Shown: positions 1 to 8,414, counted from the stretch's first letter. The stretch is 64,000 nt of DNA from Sphingomonas phyllosphaerae (GCA_036946405.1 JAQIJC010000001.1:2617501-2681500); one strand, 5' to 3'. Program-made: numbers and translations. Notes: a model not told the origin generated them from the sequence alone.

Positions 1-132
1 GACCGTGCGTTGCGCATCCGTCTGTAATTGCCGGCGAACCGCGATGCCGATCGTGACGATCAACGCGGCCGCACTGACCAGTTGCAGCAGAAACACCAGC
101 GCCGCGAACCGGAAAGTGGCCGAGCGAAACAC
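1..132 (-). CDS. Sensor histidine kinase, N-terminal fragment (runs off the window)
   Basis: Only the first 44 codons are present. The reading begins at a GTG immediately after the stop codon of the response regulator upstream. It reads MFRSATFRFAALVFLLQ followed by more hydrophobic residues and then a polar stretch RRQLQTDAQR, which is a typical cytoplasmic start, first membrane helix (about residues 7-33) and beginning of a periplasmic sensor region. Position directly behind an OmpR-type regulator makes a histidine kinase the natural assignment. No catalytic motif is in the window, so the family call rests on context and the membrane anchor. Confidence 0.72.
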   Translation of the reverse strand, partial: MFRSATFRFAALVFLLQLVSAAALIVTIGIAVRRQLQTDAQRTV

Positions 133-819
133 CTAGGGTTCGAGCCCCAGCCGATATCCCGCCCCGCGCACCGTATGCAGCAGCGGACGATCGAAGCCTT
201 CATCGACCTTCTTGCGTAACCTGCTGAGATGCACGTCGATGACGTTCGTGCCGGGATCGAAATGATAGTCCCACACGCCCTCCAGCAACATCGTGCGCGT
301 CACCACCTGATCGACGTGGCGGAGCATGAATTCGAGCAGCCGGAACTCGCGCGGTTGCAAATCGATCGCCTTTCCGGCGCGTCGGGTGCGGCGCGCGAGC
401 AGATCCATCTCGAGATCGCCGCAGCGCAGGACCGTTTCGACCGCCTTGGTCGCACCGCCGCGCCGGATCAACAGCCGTATCCGAGCCAGCAGTTCCACGA
501 AGGCGAACGGTTTGGTCAGGTAATCGTCGGCGCCGTGCGTCAATCCGTGGATACGATCGTCGGCCGCGCCGAGCGCCGAGAGCACGATCACCGGAGTCTC
601 GATCCCCGCCGCGCGCACCGCCGCCAGCACGCCCATGCCGTCGATCCCGGGCAGCATCCGATCGAGGACGATGCAATCGTAGCTGCCGTCGGTGGCATGG
701 AAGAGCCCGTCGCGGCCGTTCGCGGCGCGATCGACGACGAACCCCTCCTCCGTCAGCCCGCGCGCGACGAACTCGGCGGTCGCGTCGTCATCCTCGATCA
801 GCAGGACCTTGTTGGCCAC
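133..819 (-). CDS. OmpR/PhoB-family response regulator
   Basis: A 228-residue two-domain regulator. The receiver domain (about 3-118) has the acidic pocket IEDDD at 8-12, phospho-acceptor Asp53 in VLDRMLPG and the conserved Lys103 in LTKPF. The winged-helix DNA-binding domain (about 130-225) carries LQPREFRLLEF and VIDVHLSRLRKK. I chose the GTG start because it is preceded by a GGGGGAG ribosome site and opens directly into the receiver; a longer reading to position 945 adds an unconserved leader that overlaps the PDZ gene. It overlaps that upstream gene by 32 nt and abuts the kinase, so the three are probably one transcript. The regulated genes are unknown; the operator-like repeats at 1295-1348 are a candidate target. 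Confidence 0.93.
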   Translation of the reverse strand: MANKVLLIEDDDATAEFVARGLTEEGFVVDRAANGRDGLFHATDGSYDCIVLDRMLPGIDGMGVLAAVRAAGIETPVIVLSALGAADDRIHGLTHGADDYLTKPFAFVELLARIRLLIRRGGATKAVETVLRCGDLEMDLLARRTRRAGKAIDLQPREFRLLEFMLRHVDQVVTRTMLLEGVWDYHFDPGTNVIDVHLSRLRKKVDEGFDRPLLHTVRGAGYRLGLEP

Positions 820-1240
820 GCGCGTCTCCCCCGCCTGCGCCCAGATGCAGGTCAAGCTCTCTCTTGCCGCGGCGAACACGAATGTCGAGGCTTTGCCCGA
901 GGAAAGCGTGATCCGCGGCGTCGACATCGGGGATCGGCGTGCCATCGACCGCCTCGATCACGTCGCCGACCAACAGCCCGCCGCGCTGCGCCGCGCCACG
1001 CGCCCGGACACTGTCCACCACCACCGCCGCACCGCCGAGCGGCGTCAGCGTCACGCCGATCCGTTCGCTGCCGCGCAGGCCGGCACCGTGCACACCGAGT
1101 GATCGCGACCAGAACAGCCCCCCGATCAGCGCGGCCAGGATCACGGCCAGCGCCAGCAACCCGATCGCGCGCACGTCCGGATCGACGCCGATCGGGTAAC
1201 CATCGCGGACAGGCTGATGCCGGGGGGGCATGGTCGACAT
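788..1240 (-). CDS. Membrane-anchored PDZ-domain protein
   Basis: A 150-residue protein with one membrane helix at about 25-44 and a PDZ-like domain at about 60-135 (GVTLTPLGGAAVVVDSV, then GLLVGDVIEAVDG, the usual ligand-groove and turn segments). No protease domain is attached. It is the first gene of a leftward operon with a response regulator and kinase, and its 3' end overlaps the regulator start. A GGAGG site lies 8 nt before the ATG. PDZ domains bind C-terminal peptides or unfolded proteins, so by inference it may present an envelope signal to the kinase; nothing in the sequence proves that. Confidence 0.8.
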   Translation of the reverse strand: MSTMPPRHQPVRDGYPIGVDPDVRAIGLLALAVILAALIGGLFWSRSLGVHGAGLRGSERIGVTLTPLGGAAVVVDSVRARGAAQRGGLLVGDVIEAVDGTPIPDVDAADHAFLGQSLDIRVRRGKRELDLHLGAGGGDARGQQGPADRG

Positions 1241-1294
1241 GGCAGAAACCTCCGAGCCAAGCCCTAAGCGCTTGTGACTCGACGCAAGATGAGC

Positions 1295-1320
1295 CGATCA
1301 TGACCGATCGGTCATGATCG
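1295..1320. promoter_or_regulatory. 26-bp perfect palindrome, operator-like
   Basis: The sequence is a perfect 26-bp inverted repeat with half CGATCATGACCGA. It contains the half-sites ATGACC and GGTCAT separated by GATC. It sits between the divergent PDZ/two-component operon and the GH18/NodB/GT2 gene. Exact symmetry with a 4-bp centre resembles operators of TetR-like dimers rather than the direct repeats usual for OmpR-type regulators. A close copy lies at 21172-21193. The binding protein is not identified. Confidence 0.6.
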
Positions 1321-1322
1321 CG

Positions 1323-1348
1323 GATGACCGAAACGTAATCTGGTCATC
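1323..1348. promoter_or_regulatory. Second inverted repeat of GGTCAT half-sites
   Basis: GATGACC (1323-1329) and GGTCATC (1342-1348) form a perfect 7-bp inverted repeat around a 12-bp spacer, two bases downstream of the larger palindrome. Together the two elements put four GGTCAT half-sites into 54 bp, which is unlikely by chance in an intergenic region of 224 bp. Confidence 0.45.
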
Positions 1349-1464
1349 ACGCAATCTCCATTGACCGCGATCTATAGCCTCACCGTTCGGGCGCATGGTC
1401 CGTCGGGAGTTGATTCGTGATCGTGATGACCGCCGCTGCAGCGACCCGGGTTGGTCGCTAAGCC

Positions 1465-4400
1465 ATGGCCCAGCCCATCTTCTTCGATCCCACCGGTCGC
1501 CGCAGCCGGATGTCGAAGCGCGTGCTGGCGGCGTTGCTGGTCGTGATCGTCCTCAGCTCCGCGATCTTCGCGCTAACGCTGATCCGCGTGCCGCGCGGGC
1601 GCGATCTCGCCTTGCCGCTGCCACAACCGCGCGCCGCCGCGTTGCGGGTCGAGAAGTCGCTGGGTCACGGGATCGCCGGTTGGTTGCCGCACCGCCCCGC
1701 CGCCGCCGACCCGCACTCGCCGCTGTCGATCGGCTTCTATGTTCCCGGCGACGATGCGAGCATCGCGTCGCTGCGCCGTCACAGCGCCAGCCTCGACTGG
1801 GTGGTGCCGGCGACGATCAGCGTGTTCGGTCCCTCGCACAAGGTGCAAGTGGAGCGCGATCCCGCCTTCGATCGCATGATCGCGGCGACGAAGCACGCGC
1901 CCAAGGTGCTGCCGATGGTGCAGAATTTCGGTGACCGCGACTGGGACGGCGCCGGAGCGGCGGCGTTGCTCCACGATCCGCGCGCGGCGGGCGATTTCGC
2001 GCGCAGGCTCGGCCGCTACGTGACGCTGTCGCATCGCGCCGGGCTCGTGATGGATTTCGAGACACTGCCCGCCACGTCGATGGGCGATTACCAGCGCTTC
2101 CTGCGCCTGGTCCGCGCGGCGATGCCGAAGGGCGCGCAACTTGCGGTCACCGTGCCTGCGGAGGACGATGCGTGGCCGCTCGCCGCACTGGCGCGCGTGT
2201 CCGACCGGCTGATCTTCATGGCCTATGACCAGCATTGGGAAGGCGGCAGCCCCGGCCCGATCGCGGGCCAGGCGTGGTTCGTCGATCAGGTCGCCAAGGC
2301 GATCCGCACCGTCGGCCGCGACAAGCTGGTCGTCGCACTCGGCAGCTATGGCTACGACTGGCACGGCGATGACACCGACGCTTTGTCGATCGAGGATGCG
2401 TGGCTCGCCGCGCACGACAGTCAGGCGCCGGTGACCTTCGATCGGAACGCCGGTAATGCCGGCTTCGCCTATGACGATGGCGACCAGCGTCACACCGTCT
2501 GGATGCTCGATGCGGCGACCAGCTGGAACGAACTCGTCGCGCTCAAGCATCTCGGGATCGACGATGTCGCCTTGTGGCGGCTGGGGAGCGAGGATCCCGG
2601 CTTCTGGGCCGACCTGAGCGCGTGGCGCAGCGGCGGCAAGCCCGACCTGTCCTCCCCGCGGGCGCTGCTCAACGCGGATGTCGAGGGCAGCGGCGAGATC
2701 CTGCGCATCACCGCCACGCCGACACCCGGCGTGCGACAGGTGACGCACGATCGCAGCGGGATCATCACCGACGAACGTTACGCCGCGCTGCCGACGCCCT
2801 TCGTCGTCCGGCGGACCGGCGCGCAGGATCCCAAGCTGCTCGCGCTCACCTTCGACGACGGGCCGGACCCGACCTGGACGCCGAAGATCCTGAAGGAGCT
2901 GGAGCAGGCGGGCGTTCCCGGCACCTTCTTCGTGATCGGCCAGAACGCGCTTCAGGAGCCGGGGCTGCTCAACCGCATCATCGCCGACGGCGGCGAGATC
3001 GGCAATCACACCTATAGCCATCCCAATCTGGCGGCGGTTTCCGACGGTCAGGCGCAGCTGGAGATCAACACGACGCAGCGGCTGGTCGAAGCCTATACCG
3101 GGCGGCGGATGACGCTGTTCCGCGCGCCGTATTTTGGGGACGCGGAACCGACCACCACCGACGAACTCGGGCCGGCGCTGATCGCGCAGAACCTCGGCTA
3201 TACGGTCACCGGATTGCACGTCGACCCGGACGACTGGGCGCGACCGGGCACCGACGCCATCGTCGAGGGCGTCCTTGATCAGGTGCATAATGCTACCCCG
3301 GCCAGCTCGGGCAACATCGTCCTGCTCCATGATGGCGGCGGCGATCGATCGGAGACGGTCGCGGCGCTGCCGCGGATCATCGCGACGCTCAAGGGCGAAG
3401 GGTATCGCTTCGTCACCGTCTCGCAGCTGGCGGGGCTCAACCAGACGCAGGCGATGCCGAAGGTCGAGGGGCGCGACCTGCTGGCGGTGCGCGCCGACGT
3501 CGCCATGTTCGTCGTGCTCGCCGGGATCGTCGCGCTGATCGGCTGGCTGTCGTATCTGGCGATCGCGCTGGGCATGGCCCGCGCGGTGTTGATGGCGGCA
3601 CTTGCCTGGGTGCAGAGCCGCCGGCGTCGTGCCGATCCGCCGGTCTATCACCCGACCGTGTCGGTCATCATTCCCGCCTATAACGAGGAGCGGGTGATCG
3701 CCAGCTCGGTCGCGCGCGTCCTTTCGAGCGACTATCCCGATCTGCAGGTGATCGTCGCCGACGATGGTTCGCGGGACGGCACCAGCGCCGCGGTCGCCGC
3801 CGCGTTCGCGAACGATCCCCGCGTCACGCTGCTGACGCTCCAGAACGGCGGCAAGGCGGCGGCGCTCAATCGCGCCCTGCTGCAGGCGACCGGCGAGGTG
3901 GTCATCGCGCTCGACGCCGATACGCAGTTCGAGGCGGAGACGATCACGCGCCTGGTGCGCTGGTTCGCGAACCCGCGGATCGGCGCGGTGGCGGGCGACG
4001 CGCGCGTCGGCAACCGGGTGAACCTCGTCACCCGCTGGCAGGCTATCGAATATATCACCGCGCAGAACCTCGAACGCCGCGCGCTCGCCGGGTTCGACGC
4101 GATGACGGTGGTGCCCGGCGCGGTGGGCGCATGGCGGCGCGCGGCGCTCGATGCGGTCGGCGGTTATCCCGAAGACACGCTGGCCGAGGATCAGGATCTG
4201 ACGATCGCGATCCAGCGCGCCGGCTGGCGCGTCACCTACGATCCACGCGCGGTAGCGTGGACAGAAGCGCCCGAGACGTTCCGCGCGCTCGCCAAGCAAC
4301 GCTATCGCTGGGCATTCGGCACGCTGCAATGCCTGTGGAAGCATCGCGCGATCCTGCGCACCCGCAAGCCCTCGGGGCTGGCGCTGGTCGGGCTGCCGCA

Positions 4401-4770
4401 GGCGTGGCTGTTCCAGATCCTGTTCGCCGCCATTTCTCCGTTGATCGATTTCACGCTGGTGCTGTCGATCGTCGGCACGGCGCTGCGCGTCCATCAGCAT
4501 GGCTGGGCGCAGACCAGCGGCGACGTCAGCAAGATGGGGTTGTACTGGCTGGCCTTCACCGCGGTCGAAGTGTTGTGCGGCTGGGTCGCCTACCGGCTCG
4601 ACGGGCGCAAGGAGCGCTATCCGGCGTTGCTGCTGATCGCGCAGCGGCTGGTGTACCGCCAGATCATGTACGGTGTCGTGTTGCGCGCGATCTCCTCGGC
4701 GGTGCGCGGTCTGGTGGTGGGCTGGGGCAAGCTGGAGCGCACCGGGCGCGTCGCGGCCCCGGCGAGCTGA
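1465..4770 (+). CDS. Fused GH18-like hydrolase / NodB deacetylase / GT2 glycosyltransferase
   Basis: A 1101-residue membrane protein with three enzymatic modules. After a cytoplasmic N-terminus and helix (about 20-41) comes a GH18-like domain (about 80-375) with GLVMDFETL holding the catalytic-type DxE, and FMAYDQHWEGG. A NodB polysaccharide deacetylase follows (about 455-645) with LTFDDGPD, GNHTYSHP, RAPYF, DPDDW and LLHDGG, all metal and catalytic motifs intact. Helices at about 677-712 lead to a GT2 domain (about 730-960) with VSVIIPAYNEE, DAD at 817-819, AEDQDL at 907-912 and QRYRW at 945-949, the signature of processive synthases, then two or more C-terminal helices. By family it should polymerise an N-acetylhexosamine glycan, export it and trim or deacetylate it outside. 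The product is unknown. No good ribosome site precedes the ATG; an internal ATG at 1510 is possible. Confidence 0.9.
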   Translation: MAQPIFFDPTGRRSRMSKRVLAALLVVIVLSSAIFALTLIRVPRGRDLALPLPQPRAAALRVEKSLGHGIAGWLPHRPAAADPHSPLSIGFYVPGDDASIASLRRHSASLDWVVPATISVFGPSHKVQVERDPAFDRMIAATKHAPKVLPMVQNFGDRDWDGAGAAALLHDPRAAGDFARRLGRYVTLSHRAGLVMDFETLPATSMGDYQRFLRLVRAAMPKGAQLAVTVPAEDDAWPLAALARVSDRLIFMAYDQHWEGGSPGPIAGQAWFVDQVAKAIRTVGRDKLVVALGSYGYDWHGDDTDALSIEDAWLAAHDSQAPVTFDRNAGNAGFAYDDGDQRHTVWMLDAATSWNELVALKHLGIDDVALWRLGSEDPGFWADLSAWRSGGKPDLSSPRALLNADVEGSGEILRITATPTPGVRQVTHDRSGIITDERYAALPTPFVVRRTGAQDPKLLALTFDDGPDPTWTPKILKELEQAGVPGTFFVIGQNALQEPGLLNRIIADGGEIGNHTYSHPNLAAVSDGQAQLEINTTQRLVEAYTGRRMTLFRAPYFGDAEPTTTDELGPALIAQNLGYTVTGLHVDPDDWARPGTDAIVEGVLDQVHNATPASSGNIVLLHDGGGDRSETVAALPRIIATLKGEGYRFVTVSQLAGLNQTQAMPKVEGRDLLAVRADVAMFVVLAGIVALIGWLSYLAIALGMARAVLMAALAWVQSRRRRADPPVYHPTVSVIIPAYNEERVIASSVARVLSSDYPDLQVIVADDGSRDGTSAAVAAAFANDPRVTLLTLQNGGKAAALNRALLQATGEVVIALDADTQFEAETITRLVRWFANPRIGAVAGDARVGNRVNLVTRWQAIEYITAQNLERRALAGFDAMTVVPGAVGAWRRAALDAVGGYPEDTLAEDQDLTIAIQRAGWRVTYDPRAVAWTEAPETFRALAKQRYRWAFGTLQCLWKHRAILRTRKPSGLALVGLPQAWLFQILFAAISPLIDFTLVLSIVGTALRVHQHGWAQTSGDVSKMGLYWLAFTAVEVLCGWVAYRLDGRKERYPALLLIAQRLVYRQIMYGVVLRAISSAVRGLVVGWGKLERTGRVAAPAS

Positions 4771-4774
4771 GACA

Positions 4775-4807
4775 GATGCCGCCTTCGCCGGCTGGCGGGG
4801 CGGCATC
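4775..4807 (+). terminator. Possible terminator hairpin
   Basis: GATGCCGCC (4775-4783) pairs perfectly with GGCGGCATC (4799-4807), with a smaller nested stem inside. It begins five bases after the stop of the GT2 fusion gene. No T-run follows, so it may be a Rho-assisted or processing structure rather than a strong terminator. Confidence 0.35.
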
Positions 4808-4856
4808 GTTGGTCGATACTCGTTGCGGCAGACGGCGCGGGATGGAATGACGTGCC

Positions 4857-6221
4857 ATGCGCTTCGTCCTCACCGCCTCCGCCCTGATCCTGTTGTCTTC
4901 TGCGTCGCTTGCGCAATCGCCGCAGTCGGTGCGCGCCGACGATCGCGGCAATTGGGTCCGCGCGGTCGCCGCCGGTTACAAGGCGGCGTTCCTGTGCGGC
5001 GGCATCTTCAACGCCGGGCGAAGCGAGCGGCAGATCGACGCCACCGAGCTGAAGGGCATCTACCCCGAATATGACGAGATCGTCCCGACGCTCGCCGCGC
5101 AGGTCGATCGGCGCGCCGGGACCGTCAGCGTCGCGTTCGACCGCCAATTGGCCCCGCGCCGCGCCAGCTGGTCGCCCGACAAGGGCTGCACGCTCGCCCC
5201 GATCGGGGCCGTCGCCGCGTCGGGGCCACGCACGACACCGCCGCCGGTCGCGGGCGCCGATCCGCGCGCCTGGCCGATGGGGGACGCCGGGATCGCCCCG
5301 CGCCCGTCGGAGGCGCTGGCGAGAGTCGTCGAGCGCGCCTTCGAGGGTAGCTATGGCCGCGGCAGCGACACGCTGGGCGTGGTGGTGCTGCGCGACGGGC
5401 GCGTCGTGGCGGAGCGCTATCGTGACGGCTTCGGCCCGTTCGTCGCGAACCGCACCTGGTCGGTCGCCAAGAGCATCACCGGAACGCTGGTGGGAATGAG
5501 CGGCATCGATCCGCGGCGGGCCGCCGATATTCCGGAATGGCGCAGCCGCTTCGGCGTCGATCCCCGGGCACGGATCACGCTCGACCATCTGTTGCGCATG
5601 TCGTCGGGGCTGCACAGCGATACCGCCGGCAACCGCACCGACGCGATCTATTTCGGCGGCACCACCGTGACCGAGCAGGCGACCGCATGGCCCTTGTCGT
5701 CGCGCCCCGGCGAGCGGTTCCGCTACGCCAACAACGATATCCTGCTCGCCGCGCGCTCGCTGCGCGCGACGCTCGGCGAGGCGCGCTACCGCGCGTTGCC
5801 GAACCGGCTGTTCGCGACGCTGGGGATGCGCCACACCGTCGCGCAGAGTGACTGGCAGGACAATTTCATCGCCTCCAGCGACATGTGGACGACCGCGCGC
5901 GATCTCGCCCGGCTCGGGCAATTCTGGTTACAGGACGGCGTGTGGCAGGGGCGCCGCATCCTCCCGGCCGGCTGGATGCGCTACATGACCACACCCGCCG
6001 GTCCGCAGCCCGATCGCAGCGAGGGCTATGGCGCGTCGATCTGGCTGTTCGGCCCGGCGCAGGGACTGCCGGTGGGCAGCTATTCGGCGCAGGGCAATCG
6101 CGGGCAATATGTGATGGTGGTCCCGTCGCATCGGCTGGTCGTGGTGCGGCGCGGGGAAGATGCGGGCAGCGCGCGCTTTGATGTGGCGCGCTTCACCGCC
6201 GACGTCATCGCTGCGCCGTGA
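4857..6221 (+). CDS. Secreted serine hydrolase, class C beta-lactamase family
   Basis: A 454-residue protein beginning with a signal peptide (MRFVLTASALILLSSASLA). The beta-lactamase/transpeptidase-like fold lies at about 150-450: nucleophile Ser202 and Lys205 in SVAK, the YAN triad at 290-292, and a late GNRGQYVM segment. The N-terminal ~140 residues are not a familiar domain. Members include esterases, peptidases and penicillin-binding-like hydrolases, so beta-lactam hydrolysis should not be assumed. It overlaps the next gene by 4 nt (GTGA), implying coupled translation. Confidence 0.87.
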   Translation: MRFVLTASALILLSSASLAQSPQSVRADDRGNWVRAVAAGYKAAFLCGGIFNAGRSERQIDATELKGIYPEYDEIVPTLAAQVDRRAGTVSVAFDRQLAPRRASWSPDKGCTLAPIGAVAASGPRTTPPPVAGADPRAWPMGDAGIAPRPSEALARVVERAFEGSYGRGSDTLGVVVLRDGRVVAERYRDGFGPFVANRTWSVAKSITGTLVGMSGIDPRRAADIPEWRSRFGVDPRARITLDHLLRMSSGLHSDTAGNRTDAIYFGGTTVTEQATAWPLSSRPGERFRYANNDILLAARSLRATLGEARYRALPNRLFATLGMRHTVAQSDWQDNFIASSDMWTTARDLARLGQFWLQDGVWQGRRILPAGWMRYMTTPAGPQPDRSEGYGASIWLFGPAQGLPVGSYSAQGNRGQYVMVVPSHRLVVVRRGEDAGSARFDVARFTADVIAAP

Positions 6222-7105
6222 CGCCCGGCGATCGGCGGCGCTCCCCTGCTTCCGGCCGTTTCACGCGCTTTGCCGCGATCGACTGGTCGGGCGCGCGTGG
6301 CGCGCGGCATCGGGGGATCGCGGTCGCGTGCTGCGAGGTCGGGAGCGATGCGCCGGTGCTGGTTCCGCCACCGGACGCAGCGGTCGCGTGGTCGCGGACG
6401 GCGGTGCTCGAATGGCTGCTGGCGCGGCGCGACGAAGCGATGCTGGTCGGCTTCGACTTCAGCTTCTCCGCGCCGTTCGTCGCGCGGGGCGCGCATCTGC
6501 CCGGTGAGACCGCTACGGCCGATGCGAAGGCATTATGGGCGTATGTCGATGCCCATGCCGACGATGTCGACCTGGGCGCGGCGACCTTTCTGGAGGCGCG
6601 GCGGGGACGGCACTGCTACCTCGGCGCGGCGGACGGCGTGAAGCGCGACTTCCTGCATTGGCGCGTCTGCGAACAGCGCGGCGACGGGACGACCAAGCCG
6701 TCGACGGTCTATGACGCGATCGGTGCGGCGCAGGTTGCCAAGGCGAGCTTCGCCGGGATGCGACTGCTGCACCGGCTGGACGGTCGCGTGCCGGTGTGGC
6801 CGTTCGATGACGTGCCGCAGCGGGGCGCGCTGGTCATCGAGATTTACACCGCGATTGCGGCACGCGCGACCGGGATGCGGCGCGGCCTCAGCAAAGTGCG
6901 CGACGCCGCCGCGCTCGATCATGCGCTGGCGGCGCTGGGCAGCGCCCCGCACGCGGCGCTCGCCACCTACACCGATCACGCGACCGACGCGCTGATGACC
7001 GCCGCCTGGCTCCGCCGTGCGGTCGACGATGCCGGATTGTGGCGGCCGGGATTGATGACAGGCGAGGTCGCCGCGACGGAGGGCTGGACCTTCGGCGTCC
7101 GCTGA
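6218..7105 (+). CDS. Conserved hypothetical protein, RNase H-like (DUF429-type) fold
   Basis: A 295-residue soluble protein. Spaced acidic motifs FAAIDWSG (about 18-25), LVGFDFSFSAPF (about 76-87) and a late HATDALMTAAWL are in the order expected for RNase H-like predicted nucleases of the DUF429 type. There is no signal peptide. The GTG start overlaps the stop of the serine hydrolase (GTGA). I do not recognise a specific function; nuclease activity is inference from the fold motifs only. Confidence 0.7.
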   Translation: MTPGDRRRSPASGRFTRFAAIDWSGARGARHRGIAVACCEVGSDAPVLVPPPDAAVAWSRTAVLEWLLARRDEAMLVGFDFSFSAPFVARGAHLPGETATADAKALWAYVDAHADDVDLGAATFLEARRGRHCYLGAADGVKRDFLHWRVCEQRGDGTTKPSTVYDAIGAAQVAKASFAGMRLLHRLDGRVPVWPFDDVPQRGALVIEIYTAIAARATGMRRGLSKVRDAAALDHALAALGSAPHAALATYTDHATDALMTAAWLRRAVDDAGLWRPGLMTGEVAATEGWTFGVR

Positions 7106-7130
7106 CGCATGGAGTGCCGCATGACGGCGG

Positions 7131-7206
7131 GCCGGTTTAGCTCAGCTGGTAGAGCAGCGGTTTTGTAAACCGAAGGTCACGGGTTCGATCCCTGTAACCG
7201 GCACCA
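7131..7206 (+). tRNA. tRNA-Thr (anticodon TGT)
   Basis: A 76-nt cloverleaf. The acceptor stem GCCGGTT pairs with AACCGGC. The D-arm is GCTC...GAGC, the anticodon loop is TTTGTAA (anticodon TGT), and the T-arm is ACGGG-TTCGATC-CCTGT. The 3' CCA is encoded. The top anticodon-stem pair is a G-A mismatch. It starts 25 nt after the RNase H-like gene. Confidence 0.97.
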
Positions 7207-7239
7207 CCGTCGTCGCAGCCAGCCCGTGTCCCGAACGGC

Positions 7240-7585
7240 TCAGGCGAGAGTGCCGATCACCGCCGCGGGAACGCCGGCGACCTTGCTGTCAGGCGGGACT
7301 TCCTTTCGGACCAGCGAACCGGCGCCGACGACGCTGCCGCGCCCGTTCGTCACGCCGCTCCGGATGATGCAGCCGCACCCGATCCACACACCGTCCTCCA
7401 CGACGATCCCCCCTGACTGCCCCGGCGCGGCTGGTCCGCTCGCCGATCTCGTGGTCGAGGTTGACGAAGCGGCTATGGTGTCCGATCATCACATCGTCAC
7501 CGATCGGGATCGGCGCGGTGAGGTCGAAGTAACAATCGCGATTGATGAAGACGCGATCGCCGATCCGCCACGTAAAAGCACCCAT
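7240..7585 (-). pseudogene. Hexapeptide-repeat acyltransferase relic, frameshifted
   Basis: The first part reads IGDRVFINRDCYFD, APIPIGDDVMIGHH, DHEIG, which are left-handed beta-helix turns of LbetaH acyltransferases. The frame then breaks in a run of six C at 7408-7413. Removing one base restores IVVEDGVWIGCGC, IIRSGVTNGRGSVVGAGSLV and VAGVPAAVIGTLA to a stop at 7240, exactly the family C-terminus. Upstream, a further shift near 7580 may separate another piece (GRLLVGDARG) ending near 7690. The relic or phase-variable gene lies between tRNA-Thr and the EEP hydrolase. A single-base sequencing error in the homopolymer is an alternative for the main break. Confidence 0.8.
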
Positions 7586-7715
7586 CCACCTTGATTCCGG
7601 TCACGGTCAATAATCGCGGCGCCCCTTGCGTCGCCGACGAGCAAACGTCCACTGCCATCGCGGGCGATCGGGCGCGCGCTGCAACCCACGCGGCGCCCGG
7701 TCGTTGCCCCCGGCA

Positions 7716-8414
7716 ATGAAAGTGAAAGTCGCCAGCTACAATATCCGCAAGGCGATCGGCACCGATCGTCGCCGCAGCCCGGAACGGGTGCTGCAGGTCC
7801 TGCGCGAGGTGGACGCCGATCTCGTCGCGCTTCAGGAAGCGGATCGCCGGTTCGGGCAGCGCGCTGCGGTGCTGACCCCGCACCTGCTGGAGGAGCATAG
7901 CGACTGGCAGTCCGTCGGCTTGGGCATGCGCGCGACCAGCATGGGCTGGCACGGCAACGCCATCCTGGTGCGCAAGTCCGCCCGCATCGTCGATTGCGCG
8001 CAATTGCATCTGCCGGCGCTGGAGCCGCGCGGCGCGGTCATGGCGGACGTTGCAATCGGCGGCGCGACCGTCCGTATCGTCGGCATGCATCTCGATCTGT
8101 CAGGCCTGTGGCGGCGAAAGCAGGCGGCGGCGATCCTCGCGCATATCGGTGCGGACAGCGGATCGACGCCGACCGTCATGATGGGCGACCTCAACGAATG
8201 GAGCCGCGCCGCGGGGTGCCTGCGTGATTTCGGCACGTGCTTCCGTTTCGCGGAAACCGGCCCCAGCTTCCACGCGCGACGTCCGATCGCGCGGCTCGAT
8301 CGGATCATGGTCTCCCCGCAATGGCGGATCGAGGCGTGCGGCGTGCATCAGTCCGCCGCGGCGCGCGTCGCCTCCGACCACCTGCCGATCTGGGCCGAAC
8401 TCGCGGTTCAGTAG
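7716..8414 (+). CDS. Endonuclease/exonuclease/phosphatase (EEP) family hydrolase
   Basis: A 232-residue protein with the full EEP motif series: SYNIRKA, LQEAD (metal-binding Glu), GMHLDL, MGDLNEW (catalytic Asp and Asn) and SDHLPI at the C-terminus. There is no signal peptide or membrane helix. The family contains DNA repair nucleases, phospholipases and sphingomyelinase-like phosphodiesterases; this short cytoplasmic form cannot be assigned a substrate. The ATG follows an unremarkable leader. Its end overlaps the convergent outer-membrane channel gene by 7 nt. Confidence 0.88.
   Translation: MKVKVASYNIRKAIGTDRRRSPERVLQVLREVDADLVALQEADRRFGQRAAVLTPHLLEEHSDWQSVGLGMRATSMGWHGNAILVRKSARIVDCAQLHLPALEPRGAVMADVAIGGATVRIVGMHLDLSGLWRRKQAAAILAHIGADSGSTPTVMMGDLNEWSRAAGCLRDFGTCFRFAETGPSFHARRPIARLDRIMVSPQWRIEACGVHQSAAARVASDHLPIWAELAVQ

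Noticed and set aside
1573..4806. A 1077-codon open frame on the minus strand opposite the GH18/NodB/GT2 gene.
   Set aside because: It is antisense to three intact enzyme domains and its translation is Arg/Asp/His-rich without motifs, a common effect of high GC codon use.
4857..6221. Calling the serine hydrolase a true beta-lactamase.
   Set aside because: SxxK and YxN are shared by esterases and peptidases of the same fold, and the N-terminal region is atypical.
7131..7716. tRNA-Thr as the attachment site of an integrated element.
   Set aside because: No integrase, no repeat of the tRNA 3' end and no shift in composition; only a decayed acyltransferase follows.
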